Source: JAJDOD01 sp050299835 (GTDB lineage Bacteria; Pseudomonadota; Alphaproteobacteria; Rhodobacterales; Rhodobacteraceae). From it: DNA of 64,000 nt. Position numbers and translations under genes: made by a program. The notes under the pieces were generated by a model. That model saw only the letters and a program-made list of their open reading frames with translations, had not been told where the DNA came from and made no database searches. The stretch is from the NCBI GenBank assembly GCA_050299835.1, contig JBNKWP010000011.1, positions 1 to 64,000 on the forward strand, given 5' to 3'. Of this stretch, positions 25,428 to 33,853 are shown piece by piece (position 1 is the first letter of the stretch; the number at the start of each line of letters is the position of its first letter).

Positions 25428-26441
25428 CTAGAGGCGCAAGGCTATGGGAACAATGAGAAGAAGCGCGAAGATCCGCGCGAAATGATGCACGGCGACATAG
25501 GCGGGTTCATATCCGAGCGACAGGCCGATCGCGGCCATGGCTTCAACGCCGCCGGGCGCGTAGGCGAGCCAGATCTGACCCAGCGAAAGTCCCGTTGCGG
25601 CCTGTGCGATCAGCGCGAAGACAAAGGATATCACGAGCGAAGTCGCCACGATGGAGAGGCCCGCGACCGCGTAGCGCTTTGCCTGTTCCGCTGTCACCCG
25701 GCTCATCCGGGCGCTGAGTGCGGCACCGGTCAGGGCAAAGGCTGTGAAGATGGCCCAGGAGGGCGCGAGCCCGTCGACCAGCCCGGTCGCGTGGCCACCG
25801 GCGCTGACGATCATGCCGGCAAGCAGAGTGGCGGCTGGAACTCCGGCGCGGGCGCCCAGGAGGCCGAGCGCGGTGGAGAGCGCCAGAAGCAGGGCGAAAA
25901 CGGCGACTGACATCGCGGGCGCCGCTGACGAGGAGCCGCTGGCCGATCCATCCAGCGCGACAGCCAATGGCGGGACCGCGATCATGAGGAAAAGCAGGCG
26001 TGACAGTTGCAGGAACATCACCGCAGTCGCATCGCCACGTCCTTCGCTGGCGAGGGCGATCGCATTCGACATCGTGCCCGGCGAACTGGCGAGGGTGGCC
26101 GTCTGTCCGTCCAGACCGAAGCCGCGTGTCAGCAGGCTGCGTCCGACAAGGACCGTGGCGACGAGGGATGCCACAAGGAGTGCGAGGCTTGTGGCCCAGG
26201 TCGCGAGCTGGCCGAAAAAACCTTCGTCCACGCCCGAGCCGAGCGAGACGCCGATTGTGGCAAAGGCGAGATCGCGAATCCGGTTCGGAAGCCCCACGCT
26301 CTGTCCCAGCGCCGCGATGGCGACGACGGCCAGTGTGCTGCCGATCAGGGCACCGGCCGGAATGCCAGCGAGGGTGGCCAGAGCCGCCCCCGCAACTGCG
26401 GCCACAAGGGTGACCGCATAGGTTTTCAGGTCCTTTGGCAT
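25428..26441 (-). CDS. AbrB-family integral membrane protein
   Basis: 337 residues, about ten hydrophobic segments in two similar halves: LASSPGTMSNAIALASEGRGD in the first and LAYAPGGVEAMAAIGLSLGY in the second. This is the AbrB membrane family (once mislabelled ammonia monooxygenase), of uncertain function and often encoded beside tctABC. Here too a tctB-tctA remnant lies just upstream in the same direction, with its stop only four bases before this start, so the gene was probably part of that operon and has outlived it. Start at 26441 chosen for the hydrophobic N-terminus (MPKDLKTYAV). Confidence 0.85.
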   Translation of the reverse strand: MPKDLKTYAVTLVAAVAGAALATLAGIPAGALIGSTLAVVAIAALGQSVGLPNRIRDLAFATIGVSLGSGVDEGFFGQLATWATSLALLVASLVATVLVGRSLLTRGFGLDGQTATLASSPGTMSNAIALASEGRGDATAVMFLQLSRLLFLMIAVPPLAVALDGSASGSSSAAPAMSVAVFALLLALSTALGLLGARAGVPAATLLAGMIVSAGGHATGLVDGLAPSWAIFTAFALTGAALSARMSRVTAEQAKRYAVAGLSIVATSLVISFVFALIAQAATGLSLGQIWLAYAPGGVEAMAAIGLSLGYEPAYVAVHHFARIFALLLIVPIALRL

Positions 26442-26445
26442 AGGT

Positions 26446-26736
26446 TCAGCCTTCGTCGTGCTTGGGATCACCTTCCATCAAACGGGCCCGGCGGGCCAGC
26501 CAGATCGGCGCAATGACGACGAGCACGGCGAGCACGTAGATCGTTATACTTTTGCAATCCTGAACGAGGATCGCCCAATCTTCGCCCGAGAGCGACAGGG
26601 CGCGGCCCGCGTCTCCGTTCCGGGTCGTCGGGTTGCCGCCGAGCGTGGTCATCACCGCGCCGGCGGCCCCCGGCACGTTGAGCAGGATCGGGTGCGACGC
26701 CGAAGCCGGTCGCGAGCCCGAAAAGACGGCTTCCAT
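26446..26736 (-). pseudogene. tctA: tctA remnant with large internal deletion
   Basis: 96 codons. After a short odd start the frame reads ILLNVPGAAGAVMTTLGGNPTTRNGDAGRAL, corresponding to the conserved IPGA region near residue 85 of TctA, and then passes directly into the extreme C-terminal pattern of TctA (SLSGEDWAILV, one membrane helix, basic end). About 400 residues between these parts are missing although the frame is intact. The product cannot be a transporter. It follows the tctB remnant with a TGATG junction and precedes the AbrB gene. Confidence 0.75.
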
Positions 26737-26891
26737 CACGAAGCTCCTTCTTCTTGGGGGGAGGGTTCAAGCAGAAATGCGATCAGCTCGCCCTCGGGCA
26801 GGTTCAGGTCAAGCAGGACCGCGCAGAGAAGATATCCGGCTACCCCGGAAGCCACGCCGAAGATGACCGGCGGCAACATTTCCGCGCCAAG
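26736..26891 (-). pseudogene. tctB: tctB 3' remnant
   Basis: About 51 codons open after an in-frame stop. The stretch PPVIFGVASGVAGYLLCAVL followed by LDLNLPEGELIAFLL is a single helix with the PLPEG-like tail seen at the end of TctB proteins. The rest of the gene is absent. Its stop overlaps the start of the tctA remnant (TGATG), the usual tctB-tctA coupling. Confidence 0.65.
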
Positions 26892-27515
26892 CATCGCTCA
26901 AAGCGCCGTGCCTATCGCCGGGCTCTATGTGCTGACGATTGCCATGCTGGGCACCACGAGCCACTGGCTCGACGGCAGTCAGAACTTTGCCGAGCAAGAT
27001 CACGACGCACCGACCGAAGCCGTCAGGCTATCCGACACCAGCGACTGTGCCGCATCCTGCACGGCGAGGCGGATATCGGCCTGCACCTGCACCGCGTTTT
27101 CGAGTTGGTTGTGATGCTGCGGGGCCGTCTTCTGTGGCGGACCGACCGCGAATCACGCCAGCTTCCGGCCGGGGATGTCGGGATGGCGCATTGCTGGAAA
27201 CCCCAATGGAACGCCGGGTCGCAACGGCTGGGCCCTTCGCCAGGGAACGCTGGCCATGGTTGGCGAGATCATGAGGACATGGATCTTCTCAGCGATCTTG
27301 CGGAGAGGTTGACGCAAGCCAGCATAGCGCAGCGGTCTGCTCGTCAGGTGACCTATTGGCTTTGATGGGAGTTGCGTTTCAACGCGGCGCGTTCCTGTAA
27401 AATCTCCGGGATCAGTGGCGTCCGTGCATTTCTTCACCGACCAAAATGCATCGAAATTCCGCGCCAGGCTTGGGGAATGCCAAGGAATCAGCGGAGCAAA
27501 AGATAATATCCTTGA
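26892..27515. other. Degenerate region without intact gene; possible cupin-like trace
   Basis: No complete gene is seen. On the plus strand around 27050-27200 one frame reads HGEADIGLHLHRVFELVVML followed shortly by SRQLPAGDVG, which resembles the cupin-type sensor domain of AraC regulators (H-x-H, FELV, LPAGDV). It has no convincing start and no helix-turn-helix downstream. The stretch looks like the edge where the tct operon and another regulator were deleted. Confidence 0.35.
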
Positions 27516-27538
27516 TTGTATACTATCTTGTGGTCACA
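27516..27538. promoter_or_regulatory. Candidate operators before the amino-acid ABC/GGT operon
   Basis: TTGTATAC (27516-27523), containing the palindrome GTATAC, is followed by TTGTGGTCACA (27528-27538). TTGTATAC is also found before the second GGT operon at 62964-62971; TTGTGGTCAC differs at one base from TTGTGATCAC at 32328-32337. Both sites lie 50-70 bases before the start codon. Regulator assignment is inference. Confidence 0.45.
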
Positions 27539-27586
27539 GTTCTGCCAGGCGTGACCGGATCGCGCCGCAAAACAGGGAATGACACC

Positions 27587-28372
27587 ATGAAGACTTCAAT
27601 AGCCTCGGCGCTGACGGGCGCCATCGCGGCCTTCACACTTGCAGGCGCAGTCGCCGCACAGGACGTGCCAGACAAGCTGGTGATTGGCACGGAGGGCGCC
27701 TATCCCCCTTTCAACTATACCGAATCCGACGGCAGCGTGGCGGGCTTCGAGGTTGATCTCGGCAATGCGATGTGCGCCCATCTGAACGTTGAGTGCACAT
27801 GGGTGACGCAGGATTGGGATGGCATTATCCCTGGTCTGCAGGCGAAGAAATACGATGCGATCATCGCCTCTCTCTATATCACCGACGAACGCCGCAAGGT
27901 CATCGGCTTTTCGGACAAGTACTATTCGGTTCCCTCGCGCTTCGCAGTCGCAGCCAGCAGCGATCTAGAGATTTCGGCCGAAGGCCTGTCCGGCGCGGTG
28001 GTGGGCACCCAGCGGGCAACCAGCTTCGAGCGCTACATGACTGCCGAGATGCCCGAAGTCGAGGTGCGGCTGTATGGCACGATGGACGAGGCATATCTCG
28101 ACCTCGCCTCGGGCCGTGTGGACGCTGTGCTGGGTGACGTGGTTGCGCTTCAGGATGGATTCCTGGGGACACCCGACGGCGAAGGCTTCGAACTGCGTGG
28201 CCCTGAATTCACCGACCCCGCGTATTTTGGTTATGGCGCGGGCGTCGCTGTTCGGCAGGACGATCAGGCGATCGCCGACGCCTTCTCGACGGCGATTGAA
28301 GCGCTGCGTGGGAATGGCACCTACCAGGAAATCTCGGAAAAGTGGTTCGGCCTAGACGTTTACGGCGGCTGA
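27587..28372 (+). CDS. Polar amino-acid ABC transporter substrate-binding protein
   Basis: 261 residues with a signal peptide ending AVAAQ (about residue 24). The mature start LVIGTEGAYPPFNYTESDG and the later segments WDGIIPGLQAKKYDAIIASL and KYYSVPSRF are signatures of the lysine/arginine/ornithine/opine (HisJ-like) binding proteins. Two permease genes of the matching type follow. A hairpin lies immediately after the stop. The ligand should be an amino acid or amine-containing compound; together with the downstream ligase, transaminase and gamma-glutamyl hydrolase it is probably the substrate of the pathway. Confidence 0.92.
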   Translation: MKTSIASALTGAIAAFTLAGAVAAQDVPDKLVIGTEGAYPPFNYTESDGSVAGFEVDLGNAMCAHLNVECTWVTQDWDGIIPGLQAKKYDAIIASLYITDERRKVIGFSDKYYSVPSRFAVAASSDLEISAEGLSGAVVGTQRATSFERYMTAEMPEVEVRLYGTMDEAYLDLASGRVDAVLGDVVALQDGFLGTPDGEGFELRGPEFTDPAYFGYGAGVAVRQDDQAIADAFSTAIEALRGNGTYQEISEKWFGLDVYGG

Positions 28373-28378
28373 ACTCTG

Positions 28379-28404
28379 CGGGCCGGGCCCCTGCGCCCGG
28401 CCCG
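28379..28404 (+). other. Stem-loop between binding-protein and permease genes
   Basis: CGGGCCGGGC (28379-28388) pairs perfectly with GCCCGGCCCG (28395-28404) across a six-base loop, starting six bases after the binding-protein stop. Likely shields upstream mRNA and lowers permease expression. Confidence 0.65.
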
Positions 28405-28434
28405 TGATGCGACTTGCGCACAGGAAAGGACGAC

Positions 28435-29130
28435 ATGCCTGACCTTCAGGGATATGGCTGGCTGCTGCTCGATGGGTTGATCCTGACCCTTGGCGTGGCA
28501 ATCGCTTCGATGCTGGGCGCGCTTTCCCTTGGCCTGCTGGCCGCGATCGGGAAACTCTTCGCGCCGCGTGCCGGGAAAATGATGATCGAAGTCTACACGA
28601 CCTTCGTGCGCGGCGTGCCCGAGCTGGTATTGCTGCTGCTCATCTACTATGGCCTGCCGACCCTTGTGCAGAACATGGCCCAAAGTGCCGGGATCGACAT
28701 GTCACTGTCGATCAACCCCTTCCTGGCGGGCATCGGCACCCTGACAATCATCTACGCCGCTTTTGCATGCGAAGTGTTCCGCGCGGCCTATCTTGCGTTG
28801 CCGCCAGGCCAGCGCGACGCGGCTTATGCGTTGGGATTGAACCCTGTGATCACATTCCGCAAGGTCGAGCTGCCGCAGATGATGCGCTATGCGCTCCCCG
28901 GTCTTGGCAATGTCTGGATGGTGCTGGTCAAGGCGACGGCGCTCATATCCATCATACAGTTGCCCGAACTCATGCGGAATGCCGACATCGCGGCCCGATC
29001 CACCCGTCAGCCCTTCACTTTCTTCTTCGCGGCCTGCCTGTTGTACCTCGCGATTACGGCAGTCTCGATGTGGGGGCAGGGCAGGCTTGAACGTTGGGCC
29101 GCGCGTGGCACGAGCGAGGCGGGAGCCTGA
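28435..29130 (+). CDS. Polar amino-acid ABC transporter permease (HisQ type)
   Basis: 231 residues with about five helices. The loop with FVRGVPELVLLLLIYYGLP (residues about 62-80) and the coupling motif with EVFRAAYLALPPGQRDAAYALG (about 113-134) identify the HisQ/HisM/GlnP permease family. It overlaps the second permease by one base (TGATG). No ATPase gene is present in this operon, so the importer must borrow one encoded elsewhere. Start chosen at 28435 for the AGGAAAGG site before it. Confidence 0.92.
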   Translation: MPDLQGYGWLLLDGLILTLGVAIASMLGALSLGLLAAIGKLFAPRAGKMMIEVYTTFVRGVPELVLLLLIYYGLPTLVQNMAQSAGIDMSLSINPFLAGIGTLTIIYAAFACEVFRAAYLALPPGQRDAAYALGLNPVITFRKVELPQMMRYALPGLGNVWMVLVKATALISIIQLPELMRNADIAARSTRQPFTFFFAACLLYLAITAVSMWGQGRLERWAARGTSEAGA

Positions 29131-29849
29131 TGCAGTTCATCGCCGAACACCTGCCCAGATTTCTTGAAGGCGCGTGGATGACTGTCCAGCTGGCGGCGTT
29201 CAGCTGTTCTTTGGGGCTGATCCTGGCGCTGCCCATTGCGCTTGCACGTCTGTCGCGGAAACCCTCCGTCAAAAGTGTCGCGACGGCCTATGTCTTCTTC
29301 TTTCGGGGCACGCCACTTCTGGCACAGATCTTCCTGATCTATTATGGCAGTGGTCAGTTTCGGCCCGAATTGCAGGCGATTGGCCTTTGGAGCTTCTTTC
29401 GCGATCCCTGGTTCTGTGCCGTGCTTACGCTGACACTGAACACGGCTGCATATACGTCGGAAATCCTGCGCGGCGCGATCCAGTCGATCCCAAAGGGCGA
29501 GATTGAGGCGGCGCGCGCGCTTGGGCTGAAGCCTGTCCTGATTCTACGCCTCGTGGTTTTGCCGCGCGCGATCCGCATCGGCTGGCCCGCCTATACCAAC
29601 GAGGTGGTTTACCAGATACAGGCCACGTCTCTTGTATCGATCATTACTGTGATGGACATCACCGGCGTGGCCCGCGCCGTGGGCGCGCGTGATTTCACCT
29701 TTTTCGAGTCCTTCGGGTTGGCGGCCGCTCTTTATCTCATACTGGTCTACGGCTTTATCTTCGTGGCCCGTCGGACCGAGCAAAGACTCAACGCCCACCT
29801 TGCAATTCCCGCCGCCAGCCCGCGAAAAATCGGAGGTCTGATAAGATGA
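29130..29849 (+). CDS. Polar amino-acid ABC transporter permease (HisM type)
   Basis: 239 residues. FFRGTPLLAQIFLIYYG near residue 54 and the coupling segment SEILRGAIQSIPKGEIEAARALG near residue 110 mark the second permease subunit. It overlaps the first permease by one base and the following GntR gene by four (ATGA). The operon continues into a regulator instead of the expected ATP-binding gene, so the ATPase subunit is missing from this locus. Confidence 0.92.
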   Translation: MQFIAEHLPRFLEGAWMTVQLAAFSCSLGLILALPIALARLSRKPSVKSVATAYVFFFRGTPLLAQIFLIYYGSGQFRPELQAIGLWSFFRDPWFCAVLTLTLNTAAYTSEILRGAIQSIPKGEIEAARALGLKPVLILRLVVLPRAIRIGWPAYTNEVVYQIQATSLVSIITVMDITGVARAVGARDFTFFESFGLAAALYLILVYGFIFVARRTEQRLNAHLAIPAASPRKIGGLIR

Positions 29850-30595
29850 GCGAGACGATGTCAGGCCGAAAACCTGTCTCCGCCGGAAAAAAGCGGGGCG
29901 TGCTTCGCGAGAAGGCATTCCTGGCGCTCAAGGACGCCATTCTTCATGGAAGCCTGCAACGCGGCGAGCGACTTTCCGAGGCGCGCCTGATCCGCGAATT
30001 CGGAATCGGCCGGACACCGCTGCGCGAAGCTTTGAACCGTCTCGAAAGGGAAGGTCTGGTTGTCAGCCAACCCAACAGCGGCTTCTCGGTTGCCAATCTC
30101 GATGTCGACACCGTGTGCGAGTTGCTGGTCGTGCGGGAAGGTCTTGACGCAATGGCTGCCGAAATCGCGACCGAGACCGCCACGGACGAAGAGCTGCGCG
30201 GATTGAGCCGGGTCATGGATGATATCGACGAGCTGGACCGCGCGCATGAGCGCACGCCCGATGTTTACGCACGCGAGCTGGAACTGGGCCTTGAAGTTCA
30301 CGAGGTCATCCTGGCGGCCACGCATAATGCTCCGCTGATCGAGATCACGCAACGCGTCTACGACCAGCTGCGCCTTGCGCTTTGGGTCGAGGTTCGCTGG
30401 ATCGATCAATGGACGATGGCTGTGTCGGAACACCGCGACATCGTCGAGGCCATGCTGGCCCGGGACGCGCCACGCGCGGTTAAGGCGGCGCGGGCGCATG
30501 TGCGCTCATCACGACGCAACATGCAAATGATCCGCGAGGTGTCGGCGCATCGCCGGGATCGCGGCACACGTATTCCGGTTCCGGAAGACTATTAG
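29846..30595 (+). CDS. GntR-family (FCD domain) transcriptional regulator
   Basis: 249 residues. The N-terminal winged helix covers residues about 18-80 (RLIREFGIGRTPLREALNRLEREGLV is the recognition region) and is followed by an FCD ligand domain with its metal-binding histidines (for example EVHEVILAATH near 150 and SEHRDIVEAML near 194). FCD proteins usually repress and respond to carboxylate or amino-acid ligands. The gene is inside the importer operon and just before GGT, so it likely controls this operon; TTGTATAC at 27516 is a candidate site. Confidence 0.93.
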   Translation: MSETMSGRKPVSAGKKRGVLREKAFLALKDAILHGSLQRGERLSEARLIREFGIGRTPLREALNRLEREGLVVSQPNSGFSVANLDVDTVCELLVVREGLDAMAAEIATETATDEELRGLSRVMDDIDELDRAHERTPDVYARELELGLEVHEVILAATHNAPLIEITQRVYDQLRLALWVEVRWIDQWTMAVSEHRDIVEAMLARDAPRAVKAARAHVRSSRRNMQMIREVSAHRRDRGTRIPVPEDY

Positions 30596-30609
30596 ATAAC
30601 GGAGAACTC

Positions 30610-32196
30610 ATGCGCGACTTTCATTTCCCGGGCCGATCTTCCGTGCACGCGATGGAGGCGATGGCCGCCACGTCGCATCCACTGGCGACCGAAGCCGCCA
30701 TGCAGATCCTACGGGAGGGTGGCAGCGCGATGGACGCAGCCATCGCGGGGTCTGCCGTCATGGCGGTGGTCGAGCCGCAAATGACCGGGATCGGCGGCGA
30801 TTGCTTCGCGCTTGTTTCGCAAAGCGGGAACAGTGACGTCATGGCCTTCAACGGATCAGGCCGCGCGCCCCAGGCCGCGTCCGCCGACGCGTTGCGCGGG
30901 TCGGGGCTGACCGAAATACCTGTCAACTCGATCCACACGGTGACTCTGCCCGGCGCGGTGGACGGCTGGTTCCGGCTGCACGGGCGTTTCGGTCGGCTGG
31001 ACATGGCGCGCCTGCTGAAGCCCGCCATTGCATATGCCCGGCACGGCTATCCGGTACATGCCCGCGTCGCACGGGACTGGCGGCAGGCCCGGACGCATCT
31101 GGCGAAGCGGGACGCGACGCGCGCCCTGTTCCTGCCGGGTGGCGACTGCCCTGCCGAAGGCGCGATTCACCGACAGGAACGGCTGGCGGATACACTGGAG
31201 ATCATTGCGAGAGAAGGCCCGCGCGGGTTCTACGAAGGGCCCGTTGCCGAGGCGATGGTGCGCACGCTGCAGTCCCACGGCGGCGTACACACGGCAGAGG
31301 ATTTCGCCGGGGTCGAGGGCAATTTCGTCACCCCCGTTTCGACCGATTATCGCGGCCGCACCGTGCATCAGGTGCCCCCCAACAACCAGGGCCTGACGGC
31401 GCTGATGATCCTGAACCTGCTGGAAAGGTTCGATGTTGCGTCCCTGACGCCCGGCAGTGCCGAGCGGCTGCACCTGGAGATCGAGACCGCGCGGCTGGCC
31501 TATGCCATGCGCGACCGGCACCTGGCAGATGCGGCGCATATGAAGGTGCGGGTCGAGGATATCCTGTCCAAAACCAAAGCCGCCGAGTTGAGCCAGCGGA
31601 TTTTGCCAGACCATGCCATGACCGATATTGGCCCCCTTGGGCTGCGGAAATCGGACACCGTTTACATGACCGTCGTCGACCGTGACCTTAACGCGGTCAG
31701 CTTCATCAACTCGATCTTCGACAGTTTCGGCAGCGGGTTTCTCTGCCCCGAGACGGGCGTTCTGTTCCAGAACCGTGGCCATTCCTTTTCCCTTGATCCC
31801 GACCACCCCAACATCCTCGAACCCGGCAAGCGGCCGATGCACACGATCATGCCGGGCATGGTGACCGACAATGGCAAGCCGGTGCTGTCCTTCGGGGTCA
31901 TGGGCGGCGACTATCAACCCATGGGGCAGGCGCGCGTGATCTCGAACCTGTTCGATCACGACCTGGACCTGCAAGGCGTTCTGGATGCCCCGCGGGTGTT
32001 TCCCGGAGACCGCGATGTCGAGGTCGAACGCAGCGTGCCCTCCGAGGTGCTGCGCGGTCTTGCCGCCAGGGGCCATACGCTGCGGGTGGCGGACGAGCCG
32101 CTTGGCGGCGCCCAGGCGATCCGGATCGACCACGACCGAGGCACCCTTATTGGCGCTTCCGATCCCAGGAAGGATGGCTGCGTTGCCGGTTATTGA
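30610..32196 (+). CDS. Gamma-glutamyltransferase family protein without signal peptide
   Basis: 528 residues. The Ntn-hydrolase features are present: GGSAMDAAIAG near residue 38, EPQMTGIGGDCF near 54, and the autocleavage threonine in KSDTVYMTVVD (Thr350), with SFGVMGGDYQPMGQ in the small subunit and a C-terminal SDPRKDG. Unlike E. coli GGT there is no signal peptide, so the enzyme should be cytoplasmic. It would hydrolyse a gamma-glutamyl amide or act as a related acylase. A paralogue of identical length is at 60638. The glutamine-synthetase-like ligase downstream could make the substrate. Confidence 0.92.
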   Translation: MRDFHFPGRSSVHAMEAMAATSHPLATEAAMQILREGGSAMDAAIAGSAVMAVVEPQMTGIGGDCFALVSQSGNSDVMAFNGSGRAPQAASADALRGSGLTEIPVNSIHTVTLPGAVDGWFRLHGRFGRLDMARLLKPAIAYARHGYPVHARVARDWRQARTHLAKRDATRALFLPGGDCPAEGAIHRQERLADTLEIIAREGPRGFYEGPVAEAMVRTLQSHGGVHTAEDFAGVEGNFVTPVSTDYRGRTVHQVPPNNQGLTALMILNLLERFDVASLTPGSAERLHLEIETARLAYAMRDRHLADAAHMKVRVEDILSKTKAAELSQRILPDHAMTDIGPLGLRKSDTVYMTVVDRDLNAVSFINSIFDSFGSGFLCPETGVLFQNRGHSFSLDPDHPNILEPGKRPMHTIMPGMVTDNGKPVLSFGVMGGDYQPMGQARVISNLFDHDLDLQGVLDAPRVFPGDRDVEVERSVPSEVLRGLAARGHTLRVADEPLGGAQAIRIDHDRGTLIGASDPRKDGCVAGY

Positions 32197-32329
32197 TGCC
32201 TTAGAGCAAGTGGCTTCGCCGGATCCTGTCGCCGGATCGAGCTGTTGCGAAGGCTGACAGATGGGGGAGCTTTTCACGCTTTTGCCGGGGGCTGCAGCGG
32301 AGCCAGTGTCGAGCGGACAGCCCAGTATT

Positions 32330-32421
32330 GTGATCACTTTTGCCCTTAGGCATTCAATTTGGAGCAAAAAACTCCATAATATATTGACAATTGTATCTCG
32401 TGAAAGCAAGAAAGTGATCAC
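32330..32421. promoter_or_regulatory. Promoter region with paired GTGATCAC palindromes
   Basis: GTGATCAC occurs at 32330-32337 and 32414-32421. With flanks the two copies are inverted relative to each other (TTGTGATCACTTT versus AAAGTGATCACAT), bracketing a TTGACA box at 32384-32389 and the palindrome ACAATTGT at 32387-32394. The arrangement lies just before the aminotransferase start and resembles paired operators, perhaps for a GntR dimer pair or a DNA loop. Confidence 0.5.
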
Positions 32422-32443
32422 ATAAGAGATTTTGAGAAGAGCT

Positions 32444-33853
32444 ATGACTCCCGACGATAAGGTCCATCACACCGCGCCCGATCTTGACATCGCGACGCTC
32501 TGCGCCATTGCCCGCGACATTACCGGGCGCGAAGCGCCGCTTTACGAAGAGCGGCGGCCGCGCAGCAAAGCCGTGTTCGCGAGCCACGGGCCGGGTTTTT
32601 ACGATCAGGTGCCCCAGCACTGGATGCGGGACTGGCCCATGCCTTTCCCATTTGCCGTCGCGGGCGCTTCCGGCAGCATCCTGACCGACATTGACGGCAA
32701 TGAGCTTGTTGATTTTTGCCTCGGCGATACCGGAGCGATGTTCGGACACGCGCCACAGCCAATTGTCGATGCCTTGGCGCATTCCGCCACACGCGGCCTG
32801 ACGACGATGTTGCCCTCGGCCGAGACGGCCGAGGTCGGCAAGTTGCTGAGCGACCGCTTTGGCCCGTTCGTCTTTCAAATCGCAACTACCGCCAGCGATG
32901 CCAACCGCTTTGCTATCCGGGTCGCGCGGGCGGTGACGGGCCGCAGGAAGATCCTCGTATTCGATGGCTGTTATCATGGCGCTGTCGATGAAACTCTGGT
33001 CGATTGTGAAGATGGCAGGACTGTCGCCCGCAAGAACCTGTTGGGGCAGGTTGTCGATGTCGCCGCGACGACCGTCTGCATCCCGTTCAACGACCTCGAT
33101 GCCCTGAAGGCCGCGCTGGAAACCGGCGAGATCGCCGTCGTTCTGGCCGAGCCGGTGATGACGAATTGCGGTATGATCCTTCCGGACGATGGCTTCCTGA
33201 CCGCGTTACGGGACCTGACCCGCGCCGCCGGCACCTTGCTGCATATCGACGAGACCCACACGATTTCGACGGGCCTTGGCGGCTATACCGCCGTGCATGG
33301 ACTTGAGCCGGATTTCCTTGTCGTCGGCAAACCCGTTGGCGGCGGCGTGCCGGTCGCGTTCTGGGGCATGTCGCAGGACGTGGCGCAGGCGATGTCCGAC
33401 ATCCGCGCCCAGATGAGCGGTATCGGCCATTCCGGCATCGGCACGACACTTTCGGGCAGCATGCTGCAGATCGCGTGCCTGCGCGCCTGCCTGGAAGAGG
33501 TTATGACGGCAAATGCGTATGAGACGATGAACCGCCGTGCCGACCGGCTTGAACAGGGCTTTACCGATGCGATCCGGGCCGCAGGGTTGCCGTGGCACGT
33601 CTGCAGGGTCGGTGCGCGGCTCGAAATCGTCTTTTCCCCGGAACCCGTGTGTAATGCGCAAGAGGCCCGCGCAGCCGCGATTGATGACATTCAGCACGCC
33701 TTGCATATCGGCTTGCTTAATCAGGGCTACCTTGTGACGCCCTTTCACAACATGGTGCTGGTCGCCCCGACCACAACGGAAGCGCAGATCGAAGGGCTGC
33801 TTGGCGCCTTTGAAAACGTGCTGACACGCCTTGTCGGGCAGGAGAACATGTGA
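32444..33853 (+). CDS. HemL-like class III aminotransferase
   Basis: 469 residues. The fold of glutamate-1-semialdehyde aminomutase relatives is seen: GSILTDIDGNELVDFCLGDT near residue 88, FDGCYHGAVDE near 172, LLHIDETHT near 267 (DETH where most class III members have DEV) and the PLP lysine in VVGKPVGGG (Lys296). HemL itself is a housekeeping aminomutase; the operon context with a ligase and GntR regulator argues for a catabolic transaminase. The stop overlaps the next start (TGATG). The donor could be the imported amino compound or its gamma-glutamyl derivative. Confidence 0.88.
   Translation: MTPDDKVHHTAPDLDIATLCAIARDITGREAPLYEERRPRSKAVFASHGPGFYDQVPQHWMRDWPMPFPFAVAGASGSILTDIDGNELVDFCLGDTGAMFGHAPQPIVDALAHSATRGLTTMLPSAETAEVGKLLSDRFGPFVFQIATTASDANRFAIRVARAVTGRRKILVFDGCYHGAVDETLVDCEDGRTVARKNLLGQVVDVAATTVCIPFNDLDALKAALETGEIAVVLAEPVMTNCGMILPDDGFLTALRDLTRAAGTLLHIDETHTISTGLGGYTAVHGLEPDFLVVGKPVGGGVPVAFWGMSQDVAQAMSDIRAQMSGIGHSGIGTTLSGSMLQIACLRACLEEVMTANAYETMNRRADRLEQGFTDAIRAAGLPWHVCRVGARLEIVFSPEPVCNAQEARAAAIDDIQHALHIGLLNQGYLVTPFHNMVLVAPTTTEAQIEGLLGAFENVLTRLVGQENM

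Noticed and set aside
25428..26441. Ammonia monooxygenase annotation
   Set aside because: This is an old label for the AbrB membrane family; no copper-binding or AmoA features are seen.
32212..32252. Inverted CTTCGC/GCGAAG with CGCCGGATC repeats after the first GGT gene
   Set aside because: Could be a terminator, but pairing is interrupted and there is no T run; too weak to list as a feature.
32444..33853. Housekeeping glutamate-1-semialdehyde aminomutase (hemL)
   Set aside because: The fold is related, but the DETH motif differs and the operon is catabolic with a ligase and GntR, so a heme role was not assigned.
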